Made by a program: the position numbers and the translations under genes. Shown piece after piece: positions 14,597 to 22,568 of a stretch of 55,071 bases of DNA. Origin of the DNA: a virus; IMG/VR virus record IMGVR_UViG_3300005613_003983, positions 1-55,071 of that record; one strand, given 5' to 3'. Each line of letters begins with the position of its first letter. Position 1 is the stretch's first letter. The notes beneath the pieces are model-generated. The model made no database searches. It was not told where the DNA came from and saw only the letters and a program-made list of their open reading frames with translations.

Positions 14597-14782
14597 ATGA
14601 AAGTTACAATAACTCATAAATGTAAAAAAAGAGCATACGAATATAAAACTATCAATCTTAATAAAACTGGATTGAAGGGTTGGGAAATATCTACAAGGTG
14701 GGGACAATATGGTCCTATAAATAATGTAAGAATTGATAAAGAAGGTAATATCTCCATTGTAGTAAGAAAAGAAATTAGTTAG
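14597..14782 (+). CDS. Small protein of unknown function
   Basis: 61 aa from the ATG behind GAAAGGAGG; a TTG at 14579 overlaps the upstream stop. MKVTITHKCKKRAYEYKTIN... Beta-rich. Unknown. Confidence 0.55.
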   Translation: MKVTITHKCKKRAYEYKTINLNKTGLKGWEISTRWGQYGPINNVRIDKEGNISIVVRKEIS

Positions 14783-14838
14783 AATTTAATGAGGAGAGGC
14801 TTGGGAAAACTCACAAACCTTTCCTGATAAGGTTCTAA
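14779..14838 (+). promoter_or_regulatory. Two-stem intercistronic RNA element 10
   Basis: Inner stem AGGAGAGGCTTG/CAAACCTTTCCT (14792-14803/14814-14825, two G-U). Outer stem TTAGAATTT/AAGGTTCTAA (14779-14787/14829-14838). Contains the upstream TAG stop. Unlike the others, no good ribosome binding site follows. Confidence 0.6.
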
Positions 14839-14847
14839 ATTAAAACT

Positions 14848-15222
14848 ATGTGGCAAATTATAATTGAAATTATTTTGACATTAAAATCTTTTGATAGTTC
14901 TTTTTTTACAGGAATAGTTACTTTAGCCTATATCTACTACATGAGAAATGAGTATAAGGAACTAAAGCAAGAATTAAAACATCATGTGTCTGAGGCAAAA
15001 GAAAAAGAAGAGATAGAACAACCAGAGATTAAAGGGACACCAATTAGGTTTTATGCCCAAAAAGCTGGATATTTAATAGAAGAACATCGAGGCTCTTTCT
15101 TTGTGATGATAAGACCTAATGGAGAGAAAATGGATAAAGTATTTTACAATCTTAAAAAGGCTGAAGAAGAAATAAACACGATGATTCCTTTTTTTGAAGA
15201 AACTATAAAGAGAAAAAGATAA
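14848..15222 (+). CDS. Membrane-anchored protein of unknown function
   Basis: 124 aa. N-terminal membrane segment (about residues 2-32), then a charged helix (NEYKELKQELKHHVSEAKEKEE). A small C-terminal alpha/beta region follows (IRFYAQKAGYLIEEHRGSFF). No Shine-Dalgarno sequence is visible. Unknown. Confidence 0.55.
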   Translation: MWQIIIEIILTLKSFDSSFFTGIVTLAYIYYMRNEYKELKQELKHHVSEAKEKEEIEQPEIKGTPIRFYAQKAGYLIEEHRGSFFVMIRPNGEKMDKVFYNLKKAEEEINTMIPFFEETIKRKR

Positions 15223-15224
15223 AA

Positions 15225-15425
15225 ATGGTTAAAAAGTATAGAGTTAAATCAGAAAGCGACCCTAATAAAGCATATATTGTTCATCATTATGTAGAAAAGA
15301 ATAAATTTATTTGTATGATAGAAGGAGAAAACAAACTTTGTCCAAGTTATGCTTTTGGTGGTAAAGGATTTCATTGTAAACACATTAAAAAGGTTATAAA
15401 GTATTTAAAGGAGGTTAAAAAATGA
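15225..15425 (+). CDS. SWIM-zinc-finger-like small protein
   Basis: 66 aa. KLCPSYAFGGKGFHCKHI fits the zinc-binding end of a SWIM-type finger (C...CxH). Such modules bind DNA or proteins. Lys-rich tail. Overlaps the next gene. Confidence 0.5.
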   Translation: MVKKYRVKSESDPNKAYIVHHYVEKNKFICMIEGENKLCPSYAFGGKGFHCKHIKKVIKYLKEVKK

Positions 15426-15568
15426 AAAAAGCAATTTTGATAGGATTTTTAACAGGTATGTTTGTAGGTTTATTCTTAGCGGGTATGTTTTGGAGTAGTA
15501 GGTATAGTTTGTTATATGGAGGATATTACAAGAGAGGAGAATTGATTAAATTGTTATTAAAGAGGTAA
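15422..15568 (+). CDS. Small single-pass membrane protein
   Basis: 48 aa, MKKAILIGFLTGMFVGLFLA..., an N-terminal membrane helix with a GxxxG-like pattern, then a basic tail. ATGA-style overlap with the upstream gene. Unknown. Confidence 0.55.
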   Translation: MKKAILIGFLTGMFVGLFLAGMFWSSRYSLLYGGYYKRGELIKLLLKR

Positions 15569-15571
15569 AGT

Positions 15572-15766
15572 ATGAAAAGTTTAAGAAAAATTACATATAG
15601 AAGTTATCAAAAAAGCTACGGAGATTATATTTATCCAGAATTGAGGATTACTGGTGATTTCTTAACTAAAAAGTATGGTTTGAAAATTGGAGATTATGTC
15701 AAAGTTCAATATTTAAAAGATAAAATTGTAATTAGAAAGGAGAAAAATGAAAAAACAACTCATTAA
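15572..15766 (+). CDS. SymE/AbrB-like small protein
   Basis: 64 aa. YPELRITGDFLTKKYGLKIGDYVKVQYLKDKIVI matches the SymE-type (SpoVT/AbrB swapped-hairpin) pattern: iPelrl.G.wL...GF.iGd.v.V....g.l.I. SymE in E. coli is an SOS-controlled toxin-like protein; the phage role is unknown. Confidence 0.6.
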   Translation: MKSLRKITYRSYQKSYGDYIYPELRITGDFLTKKYGLKIGDYVKVQYLKDKIVIRKEKNEKTTH

Positions 15767-15974
15767 AGAAATTGATAAAGAGATTAAAAATGATTTGAGT
15801 CAATGGAAAGAGTGGTATCCTTTAGTTTTTGAAGACCTTAATGTTAAAAGTGCAGTAGAAGTTTTAGATGGTCTTGAGGGTAGTGATGCGTATGATAACT
15901 GTTTCTTTTCTCAAGGATATATTTATGGGTTAAAGGAAGCTAAAAGAATAATAATGGAGTATAAGAAAAAATAA
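15747..15974 (+). CDS. Small acidic protein of unknown function
   Basis: 75 aa, MKKQLIKEIDKEIKNDLSQW..., overlapping the SymE-like gene by 20 bases with AAAGGAG inside it. Helical. Unknown. Confidence 0.55.
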   Translation: MKKQLIKEIDKEIKNDLSQWKEWYPLVFEDLNVKSAVEVLDGLEGSDAYDNCFFSQGYIYGLKEAKRIIMEYKKK

Positions 15975-16351
15975 TGATAAAAAACATGTCTAATGCAATT
16001 ATAAATATACCTGATAGACAAGACTTTTATAACCAACATCCTACTTTTGAAGTCTTAATAAAACAAGATGGTAAAACGATTTATCATAATAAGACTTATG
16101 CTGTAGTTATGAATTTAGTTCAATCAGTTACTAAATTAGACATAGAGACGGGAGAGATGGAGGGAGATTCACAAATTTTAGGAGTAGGTCATCCAATTAT
16201 ACAATTTTTTGCCTTAGACCAATTAAAAATAAAAATGAGAAAAGCAGGAATGATAGATAAAGCTATTACTATGTTGGCTCAACTTATTAAAAATCCTAAA
16301 TTAAAAAAGCAGTTATTAGAAATTATGAGAAAAGCGAGTATAAAAAAATGA
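15974..16351 (+). CDS. Protein of unknown function
   Basis: 125 aa (or 121 from the ATG at 15986). Contains DFYNQHPTFEVLIKQDGKTI and GVGHPIIQFFALDQLKIKMR, a pattern seen in small phage proteins. TAATG overlap with the upstream gene. No named domain. Confidence 0.6.
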   Translation: MIKNMSNAIINIPDRQDFYNQHPTFEVLIKQDGKTIYHNKTYAVVMNLVQSVTKLDIETGEMEGDSQILGVGHPIIQFFALDQLKIKMRKAGMIDKAITMLAQLIKNPKLKKQLLEIMRKASIKK

Positions 16352-16482
16352 AAATAAAAATAAGGCTAGGTAAATACATTTTTCAATTATATCCTATTGG
16401 AGAAAAAGACATACCAAAAAAATGGAGAGTTTTTACAAGACATAAAATCCTTGGATATGACCTTGCTGTTTGGGAAATTTAG
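16348..16482 (+). CDS. Small basic protein of unknown function
   Basis: 44 aa, MKIKIRLGKYIFQLYPIGEK..., ATGA overlap with the upstream gene. Ends GYDLAVWEI. The overlapping frame from 16397 is judged spurious before 16499. Confidence 0.5.
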   Translation: MKIKIRLGKYIFQLYPIGEKDIPKKWRVFTRHKILGYDLAVWEI

Positions 16483-16498
16483 AATAAGGAAAAGTAGT

Positions 16499-16816
16499 AT
16501 GAAAAAGCAAAGATTTTTTGTCATAAAGTCAAAAGATTACAGTACTCCTAAATTTTACTTTCAAGATTTAGATGGGGCAATGGAATTGTTTAAGTATTTA
16601 ATGACAGCAAAAGCTATAAATATTAAAAGTAAAGATGTTAAGAAAGTAAAAATAAAAGAAAGCTGGGATGATACTGATAGTTTCCATTATTTAACAGAAG
16701 AACCTGAATTTCATTTATCTTCTGAGATTAAAGAGATTTATACCTTAGAAGAAATTAAACAGATTGATAAGGATAGAAATAAACAGAGGAAAACATTAAA
16801 GAAAAGAGGTAAATAA
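16499..16816 (+). CDS. Protein of unknown function
   Basis: 105 aa from the ATG behind AATAAGGAAAAG. MKKQRFFVIKSKDYSTPKFY...; C-terminus Lys-rich. The longer frame upstream overlaps the 44-aa gene and is unlikely. No domain recognised. Confidence 0.55.
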   Translation: MKKQRFFVIKSKDYSTPKFYFQDLDGAMELFKYLMTAKAINIKSKDVKKVKIKESWDDTDSFHYLTEEPEFHLSSEIKEIYTLEEIKQIDKDRNKQRKTLKKRGK

Positions 16817-17028
16817 TGAATAAACCTGTTGATAGACAAAATATTGATAATTTACCAAGTGAAGATAATTTTTGTTTTAAATGTGGAGGTTCATTAATGG
16901 TAATAGAAGATTATGATTTTGATGAAATGGGTTATGTGGATACAAGTTTCCTTGTTTGTGAGAAGTGTGGACAAGTTAATAATTGGAAAGAAAAAGAAAG
17001 ATGGTTGAAAAATGAAAATAGGAGATAG
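16816..17028 (+). CDS. Small zinc-ribbon protein
   Basis: 70 aa with CFKCGG ... CEKCGQ, two CxxC knuckles about 28 residues apart. Likely binds one zinc; nucleic-acid or protein binding is possible. Overlaps both neighbours. Confidence 0.6.
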   Translation: MNKPVDRQNIDNLPSEDNFCFKCGGSLMVIEDYDFDEMGYVDTSFLVCEKCGQVNNWKEKERWLKNENRR

Positions 17029-17452
17029 AGTAAAAATTAGAAATCATAGACAGGGGCAATGTGGAGAAGTTGGATGTGCATATTTTGAGCCCGACATGAT
17101 GAAATATATTGGGAAAATAGGAAAAATAACAAAGATTATAAAGTATGATAGAGTTAATATAGATTTAGATGATAAAAAATGGACTTGGAGTCGTTGTATG
17201 TTTGAAGAGGTTAAATCTATGAATACTAATAAACATATATATTGGGAATATGTTAATGGAAAGCATAAAAAGTTTTGGGCAGCCAAAATTTTTCAAGAAG
17301 AATCAAAGTATATTATTATAAGAAAATGGGGTAGGATAGGTAATGTCTCTCAAACAATAAGAAATGAATTTGACAATTTACATGAAGCTGAACAAGCACT
17401 AGAAAAACTTATTAGAAATAAAGAATATAAAGGTTATAAATCTGTATTTTAA
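17012..17452 (+). CDS. WGR-domain protein with N-terminal SH3-like region
   Basis: 146 aa. Residues 1-68 look like a small beta-barrel (MKIGDRVKIRNHRQGQCGEV, IGKIGKITKI). Residues 72-146 are a WGR domain: WEYVNGKHKKFWAAKIFQ, RKWGRIGNVSQTI, AEQALEKLIRNKEYKGY. WGR domains occur in PARPs and in bacterial DNA-associated proteins and are thought to bind nucleic acid. The N-terminal fold is my inference. Confidence 0.65.
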   Translation: MKIGDRVKIRNHRQGQCGEVGCAYFEPDMMKYIGKIGKITKIIKYDRVNIDLDDKKWTWSRCMFEEVKSMNTNKHIYWEYVNGKHKKFWAAKIFQEESKYIIIRKWGRIGNVSQTIRNEFDNLHEAEQALEKLIRNKEYKGYKSVF

Positions 17453-17610
17453 TGAAAAACAAGCAAGTTTCGTTGTTAGACGAGATAGATAGAAAAAAAA
17501 TTTTAGAAAATGAGGTTGATGATTTTGAGAAAGAAATGGATAGGATTAAAAATTTACCACATAAAGAATGGTGTAAACTATTTAAGTGTGAAGAATTTGA
17601 AACAGAATAA
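17452..17610 (+). CDS. Small acidic protein of unknown function
   Basis: 52 aa, MKNKQVSLLDEIDRKKILEN..., TAATG overlap with the WGR gene. Helical, acidic, two Cys near the C-terminus. Confidence 0.5.
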   Translation: MKNKQVSLLDEIDRKKILENEVDDFEKEMDRIKNLPHKEWCKLFKCEEFETE

Positions 17611-17631
17611 GTGAACTTAATAAAAAACAAA

Positions 17632-17844
17632 ATGGAAATAGAAACATTTTTTAATTATAAGGGAAAAGACATTCTTGTTAAGAAAGAAGGGGAGATGTTT
17701 AAAATGGGAATGAGAAGTGAAAGAGGAATCATTATTTGGTTTAATGATGCGATGTATAATAATATTAAATTAGCCAAGACCAGCGGGAGAGAGTTTGTGC
17801 GTAATATTATCGACAAAGCAATCCATGCTGGCAGAAAGGATTAA
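17632..17844 (+). CDS. Small protein of unknown function
   Basis: 70 aa from ATG (77 if the GTG at 17611 is used). MEIETFFNYKGKDILVKKEG...; ends IIDKAIHAGRKD. No clear ribosome binding site for either start. Unknown. Confidence 0.5.
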   Translation: MEIETFFNYKGKDILVKKEGEMFKMGMRSERGIIIWFNDAMYNNIKLAKTSGREFVRNIIDKAIHAGRKD

Positions 17845-17845
17845 A

Positions 17846-18544
17846 ATGAAAAAGCAAGATGACCCTTTAATAAAAATTAATTGGGGTAGATTAAAAAGGT
17901 ATTTGAACAATATTTTGAAGGGAATAATAAAATTGGGAGAGGTGATATTAAAAACAATACTTAAAATCTTAACCCTTCTTTTGAGAATGTTAATAGCTAT
18001 TTATAAAAGATTAAGTAAATTTGCTAAAAGCAAACAAAAAGGGTTTTGGATACTGTTTCTATTATTTGTCTTATTATTAAGTGTCTTTATTACTTTAGAA
18101 AGAGAAATAAAATATCGCAATTTTCTAATAGATGTAGAGAAGAATGAGCAAAAGTATAAAGAACTTTTAAATGATTATGTTAAATTAGATAATCAAGTCA
18201 AAGAAATAGAAGAAAAGTTAAAATCTCAATCTAACAATATAAGCAAACCTGTCGTTTTTGGTGTAGAGCCTTATAGATATTTGGTGGCTAAATATTTTCC
18301 ACCTAAACAGGTTGATAACGCTTTGGCTATTATGGCTTGTGAAAGTGGAGGTAATTATCAAGCAGTTAATTATAGTGATACAAAAAGAACGGGTTATCCT
18401 TCATGGGGTCTTTTCCAAATCAACGGACCCGATAATTGGAATTGGGATAACCCTGAAGAGAATGTTAGTAGGGCAGTAACTATATTTTATACTCGTGGTT
18501 GGCAAGCTTGGAAAAATTGTGCTAGGAATTTAGGATTGATTTAA
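17846..18544 (+). CDS. Membrane-anchored lysozyme/transglycosylase-like protein
   Basis: 232 aa from the ATG just after the upstream stop; a longer frame from 17795 overlaps that gene. A basic amphipathic region is followed by a membrane segment (GFWILFLLFVLLLSVFITL), a coiled-coil stalk, and a C-terminal lysozyme-like domain: ALAIMACESGGNYQAVN, SWGLFQINGPDNWNW, AVTIFYTRGWQAWKN. The Glu in ACESGG is the expected catalytic acid. The membrane anchor suggests action on the outer face of the cell membrane. Last gene before a promoter. Confidence 0.7.
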   Translation: MKKQDDPLIKINWGRLKRYLNNILKGIIKLGEVILKTILKILTLLLRMLIAIYKRLSKFAKSKQKGFWILFLLFVLLLSVFITLEREIKYRNFLIDVEKNEQKYKELLNDYVKLDNQVKEIEEKLKSQSNNISKPVVFGVEPYRYLVAKYFPPKQVDNALAIMACESGGNYQAVNYSDTKRTGYPSWGLFQINGPDNWNWDNPEENVSRAVTIFYTRGWQAWKNCARNLGLI

Positions 18545-18552
18545 AATAAAGA

Positions 18553-18581
18553 TTGACTTTTGAGGTAAAATGGTGTATAAT
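18553..18581 (+). promoter_or_regulatory. Sigma70-type promoter, conserved family
   Basis: TTGACT, 17-bp spacer, TATAAT. Spacer TTTGAGGTAAAATGGTG is close to those at 14301 and 51004. Drives the MoxR/VWA operon and forces its start to the ATG at 18613. Confidence 0.85.
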
Positions 18582-18612
18582 TAATATATTAGAGAATTAT
18601 GAAAGGAGAATT

Positions 18613-19785
18613 ATGAAAAAATCTGTTGTATCCCCTGATTATAAAAACCTTTTCAAAAGCAAAACTTTTGGTTTAGTTGACAGAGATAGAGAACTAAGAC
18701 AATTAATGTATGCTTTGCTTACTAAAGAGCATATGTTATTAATGGGAAAGCCTGGAACTGCTAAATCTCTTTTTGCCATTAATGCTTTTTCCTCAATAAA
18801 AGGGTCAGATATTTTTCAAATCCATTTAACTAAACAGACTACAGAAGAATATGTTTTTGGACCATTAAATATTGTAGAACTCAAAAAGGGAAATATTGTT
18901 CATAATATAAAAGGAAGTATCTTGACTGCAAACTTTGCTTTTTTAGATGAGTTTTTTGATGCTTCGGATGTCTTATTAAGGTCATTACTTGGAGTTTTGA
19001 ATGAAAGAATTTGGATGAAGGGTTCTCAAAGGGTAAAGGCTAAATTACATACTGCTATTTTGACTTCTAATTATCAAAGAGAAAGTAAAATTACTCAGGC
19101 TGTTCTAGATAGGATTATTTTTAAATGTGATGTTAATCCTTCTAGTCAGGCTAGAAGGAGATTACAAATATATAATAATTTTATTGACAGACCCGATTTT
19201 AAAGTTTCAGAGATAATGGATTTAGTAGAACTTGAAAAAATAAGTAAGGAAATAGAAAATCCTAATTCTATTAAATTTACAAAAGATGTTTTAGAAGCCT
19301 ATGATGAGTTCTTAATGGAATTTACTAAAGAAACAAATAAGTATATCTCGCCAAGAACAGCTAATAAAGCTTTAAGAGTTTTAAAGGTGTCTGCTTTTCT
19401 GGATAAAAGAGATAAAGTTAAGTATGCTGATATTGAGGAATTAAAATATGTTTTTTGTATATTGAACAAAAGAATAGAAGAAGAGGCGTTTGATGCTGTT
19501 TATGAAAGGTGTGTGGGAAAGAAAGAAGAAGAAAAGCTTGTGTTGGCTGATTTAGTAGATATTGATATAAAGGTAAAAAGAATCCCAACGAACTTTGATA
19601 ATTTAAGCGATGTGGAATTCATTGAAAAAATGAGAGAATTAGACGAGTATATACATTTACTTGAGAGCATGAATTCTGTTACTAAAAGTGTTGAGAATAG
19701 AAAAGAAACTCTTCTTCAGGATATAAGAAAAATAGTTGCCAATAATAGAGATAAATTATTTAAAAGAAAGGCAAATGGTCAGTAA
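18613..19785 (+). CDS. MoxR-family AAA+ ATPase
   Basis: 390 aa from the ATG after GAAAGGAG; an earlier in-frame ATG at 18553 lies on the promoter. Walker A is GKPGTAKS (about residue 41), Walker B is FAFLDEFFDAS, and sensor 1 is AILTSNYQ. The C-terminal helical lid includes YISPRTANKALRVLKVSAF. The layout is typical of MoxR/RavA ATPases, which remodel partner proteins together with a VWA-domain protein. The VWA gene is two genes downstream, so the pair is complete. Confidence 0.85.
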   Translation: MKKSVVSPDYKNLFKSKTFGLVDRDRELRQLMYALLTKEHMLLMGKPGTAKSLFAINAFSSIKGSDIFQIHLTKQTTEEYVFGPLNIVELKKGNIVHNIKGSILTANFAFLDEFFDASDVLLRSLLGVLNERIWMKGSQRVKAKLHTAILTSNYQRESKITQAVLDRIIFKCDVNPSSQARRRLQIYNNFIDRPDFKVSEIMDLVELEKISKEIENPNSIKFTKDVLEAYDEFLMEFTKETNKYISPRTANKALRVLKVSAFLDKRDKVKYADIEELKYVFCILNKRIEEEAFDAVYERCVGKKEEEKLVLADLVDIDIKVKRIPTNFDNLSDVEFIEKMRELDEYIHLLESMNSVTKSVENRKETLLQDIRKIVANNRDKLFKRKANGQ

Positions 19786-20174
19786 TGATAAATACTCATA
19801 ATTTGATTGTTGAATTTGGAAAACATAAAGGACAACGTTGGACCAGATTACCTATTAGCTATCTTAAATGGCTTATCAATGAGGGAACACAATACTCTAA
19901 TATTGCTAAGGCTGAATTAAAAAGGCGAGGCACTACATTAAATCAGGAAATAGAAATTAGTAACCATGCGATTGATAGAGCTTCGATTGCTTGTATAAAG
20001 CATTGGGAAAAAACAAGAAAGAAAAATGAAGGAATATATTCTTGGTTAATAAGAATGTCAAAAGCGGCTATTAAACAAGATGGTAAAAAAGAAAAGATTA
20101 CTTACAAAGGAATTATATTTATTTTTTGTTATGGAGAATTGTATCCAACTTTAAAAACAATTATGGTGAAATGA
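19785..20174 (+). CDS. DUF3820-like protein
   Basis: 129 aa. FGKHKGQRWTRLPISYLKWL is the core of the DUF3820 family (small proteins and exonuclease-associated modules of unknown role). It sits between the MoxR and VWA genes and overlaps both, so co-translation is likely. The rest is not recognised. Confidence 0.6.
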   Translation: MINTHNLIVEFGKHKGQRWTRLPISYLKWLINEGTQYSNIAKAELKRRGTTLNQEIEISNHAIDRASIACIKHWEKTRKKNEGIYSWLIRMSKAAIKQDGKKEKITYKGIIFIFCYGELYPTLKTIMVK

Positions 20175-21601
20175 GAGTTACTAAAACAAAATTAACAATA
20201 GAAGAACAAAAAGCTATTACAAAGTTGGTTGATAATCTAGTTTCTGTTAATGATTTTACTATTGCTATTGATTTTGCTGAAGATGCTTATGCTTTGTTTG
20301 ATGAAGAATTTAGTAAAAGAAAGATATTTAAGGGGTTTTGGGAGTTGTTTAATGATGTAAGAGGGCTTTATGTTAAATATAGGGTTGGTAATTTATTAAA
20401 AAATGTAGAATTTTATAATGGGATAAAAAGGTTTTTATATTATTTCATGTATTCAAAACTCTTTGTTGAACTTGATAAATTAGACCCAATAGAAGCATTA
20501 GAGAAGTTTTTAAAGATGTTTAAACCCCAACCAAAGCCTATACCTGTCCAGCCACAAAAAACTAGGCAGACAAGGGCTAAGCAGGAGAAACAAGAGAAAA
20601 AGAAGGGTGATGGCAAAAAAGATAAAAAGAGTTTAAGTAAGAAAAAACAGCAAAAAAAGAAGAATGGTAGTAAAAAAAGTAAAGATAAAAAAGGTTTAAG
20701 TGCGGATAAAGGAAGTCTGCCTATAGATATGACAAAGTTTAAGCAAAAAATACCACAAATAGATAAAATGATTAGTGGTGGCATTTTTGACAAAGAGGAT
20801 TTTCAAAAGTATGTAGGTGATAATGCGGGCATAGCGGTTAATCAAATTCAGCTTAAAAATATTGTTGATGTAATTGATAGAATCTCCACTAATCTTTCTA
20901 AAAAAGACCTTGATATATTCTTTGTTGCCCGTAGGAAAGAAGAAACGGAAAGATATAGGAGAGATGAAATTTTAAAAAGCAATCTTATTCCTAATAATGA
21001 AATGACTATTAAGAATATTAGTAATTATCAGGAAATGCTAAAAGTATTACCTACCCAATATATTTATAATGACGAGCTTTTTACTCAAAAGTTGGTAAGA
21101 AAAGAATTATTAGTAAAAGATTATCAATCAAGAAGATTAAAAAAACAAGCCCTTTATCTTTTAATTGATGTGTCTGGAAGTATGGATAAGAATAATAGAA
21201 ATGTTTATGCTTCTGGAGTAGGTATTTCTCTGGTTAGACAAGCAATTTTAGAAGGTTCTGTTTATTTTTTAAGATTTTTTGATGGAATGCCTAAAGATTT
21301 ACATAGAATTACCACTCAAGAAGAAGCTAATAAAATGGTGAGTATGTTATTAAAACAGCCTTACACAGGAGGAGGAACGAATATTTCAAGAGCTATAGAG
21401 CGGGCTGTTAAAGATATAAAGGAAGACCCAAAACAATTTGAAAAAGCTGAAATAATGGTTATAACAGATGGTTGTGATGGTGTAAGATTAAGTAAAAAAG
21501 ACCTAGAAAATATTAAATTACATTCGACAATAATTGAAGGAAAAAACAGCGGTTTAAAAGCCATTTCTGATACTTATAGAGAATTAAAAGTAAAGATTTA
21601 G
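20171..21601 (+). CDS. VWA-domain protein, partner of the MoxR ATPase
   Basis: 476 aa from the ATG overlapping the upstream stop. Residues 1-120 are helical; about 120-190 are a Pro- then Lys-rich low-complexity linker. The C-terminal 170 residues are a von Willebrand A domain with a complete MIDAS: DVSGSMDKN, then TGGGTN, then VITDGCDG. MoxR-VWA pairs act as chaperone-like machines on metal- or membrane-associated targets. In the archaeal virus ATV such a pair was linked to virion tail development. The target here is unknown. Confidence 0.75.
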   Translation: MRVTKTKLTIEEQKAITKLVDNLVSVNDFTIAIDFAEDAYALFDEEFSKRKIFKGFWELFNDVRGLYVKYRVGNLLKNVEFYNGIKRFLYYFMYSKLFVELDKLDPIEALEKFLKMFKPQPKPIPVQPQKTRQTRAKQEKQEKKKGDGKKDKKSLSKKKQQKKKNGSKKSKDKKGLSADKGSLPIDMTKFKQKIPQIDKMISGGIFDKEDFQKYVGDNAGIAVNQIQLKNIVDVIDRISTNLSKKDLDIFFVARRKEETERYRRDEILKSNLIPNNEMTIKNISNYQEMLKVLPTQYIYNDELFTQKLVRKELLVKDYQSRRLKKQALYLLIDVSGSMDKNNRNVYASGVGISLVRQAILEGSVYFLRFFDGMPKDLHRITTQEEANKMVSMLLKQPYTGGGTNISRAIERAVKDIKEDPKQFEKAEIMVITDGCDGVRLSKKDLENIKLHSTIIEGKNSGLKAISDTYRELKVKI

Positions 21602-21602
21602 C

Positions 21603-21631
21603 TTGATTTTTGAGTAAGAATAGTTTATAAT
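21603..21631 (+). promoter_or_regulatory. Sigma70-type promoter, conserved family
   Basis: TTGATT, 17-bp spacer, TATAAT. The next usable ATG (21649) is only 17 bp after the -10 box, implying a very short leader. Confidence 0.75.
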
Positions 21632-21648
21632 TAATGTATAGAAAAATT

Positions 21649-21927
21649 ATGAAATATATAAAAGAAGATTTAGATTTTATCTTCATTAGAACAAAAAATT
21701 CCTCTGGTAAATGGGATAATTTATCCCTTAATCAAGTCACTGATAAACAATTCGTTGATTGGGCTAAAAATAGGTTTAACATAGAAATTAAAGACGATGT
21801 TTCTGTTAGAGAAAATCCTTGGACTCCTGAACAAAAAATTCACTTTTTAAATTCCATGAGTAAGCGTATGGGTGGTAAAGATTGCGTTGTTATGGTTAAA
21901 AGAAGTGTAAGAAAAAAATGGAAATAA
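21649..21927 (+). CDS. Protein of unknown function
   Basis: 92 aa. The ATG at 21634 would lie before the expected transcription start, so 21649 is chosen. MKYIKEDLDFIFIRTKNSSG...; contains WTPEQKIHFLNSMSKRMGGK. Unknown. Confidence 0.55.
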   Translation: MKYIKEDLDFIFIRTKNSSGKWDNLSLNQVTDKQFVDWAKNRFNIEIKDDVSVRENPWTPEQKIHFLNSMSKRMGGKDCVVMVKRSVRKKWK

Positions 21928-22151
21928 ATAAATTTGTATTAATAAGAATAAAAGGTGGAGCTGTAGTAAAAATACCAAGAAACTTTACTTATGCTGAATG
22001 TAAATGTGGAGCTAAAGATATTGTCTGGGTAAAAACTCTGAATGATAAAGATATGCCGATTAGATGGTCAGACAAAGATAAAAATTGGATATCGCACTTT
22101 TCTGACTGTCCACTTGCTTCACAATTTAGAAAGAAGAAAAAAGAAATATAG
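21918..22151 (+). CDS. Small putative zinc-binding protein
   Basis: 77 aa. CKCGAKDIVWV ... HFSDCP gives a C-x-C ... H-x3-C arrangement that may bind zinc. Lys-rich tail. Overlaps the upstream gene. Confidence 0.5.
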   Translation: MEINKFVLIRIKGGAVVKIPRNFTYAECKCGAKDIVWVKTLNDKDMPIRWSDKDKNWISHFSDCPLASQFRKKKKEI

Positions 22152-22168
22152 ATTAAAAACTAAATAAT

Positions 22169-22477
22169 GTGAAATCATTTATAGATTTATCTGAATTAAA
22201 AGTCTATAGAGACAATATAGACGGTGAAGATGATGGAATTGGAAGATTATTCGCAGCGATTTATAGGTTGGCTGTAACAGATGAGATTAATGCCAACTTA
22301 TATGGAACAAATAACAAGAATGTTGTTAGGTGGGTTGAGAGTAGATATTTTGCTGTTTATTTAAAAATGCTTGGAATAGAATTTTCTAATAGATTTAGAG
22401 AGGCTTTCTGGAAAACTTGTGAAAATAGATTTAAGAAAACAGTTAATAGATTAACAGGAAAAAAATTATATAAATAG
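22169..22477 (+). CDS. Protein of unknown function
   Basis: 102 aa from GTG. KSFIDLSELKVYRDNIDGED..., helical with many Arg and aromatic residues. No clear ribosome binding site. Unknown. Confidence 0.5.
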   Translation: MKSFIDLSELKVYRDNIDGEDDGIGRLFAAIYRLAVTDEINANLYGTNNKNVVRWVESRYFAVYLKMLGIEFSNRFREAFWKTCENRFKKTVNRLTGKKLYK

Positions 22478-22486
22478 TTTTTTAAA

Positions 22487-22544
22487 CAGGTAGAATGGTA
22501 AAAACGATTCTATTCTTGGGTAGAGCGAATGGTCGTTCTACCTG
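22487..22544 (+). promoter_or_regulatory. Structured RNA element in gap (A)
   Basis: Outer stem CAGGTAGAATG/CGTTCTACCTG (22487-22497/22534-22544), 11 pairs with one G-U. Inner pairing GATT-CT-ATTC/GAATGGTC (22506-22515/22527-22534). The motif GAATGGT occurs twice here and again in element B. Confidence 0.6.
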
Positions 22545-22568
22545 CTTAGAAAATTATTTATTTCATGT

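Noticed and set aside
7755-14838. Possible CRISPR array or tandem repeats in the small-gene cluster
   Set aside because: The intergenic hairpins are not identical repeats and are spaced by genes, not by short unique spacers. No Cas genes are present.
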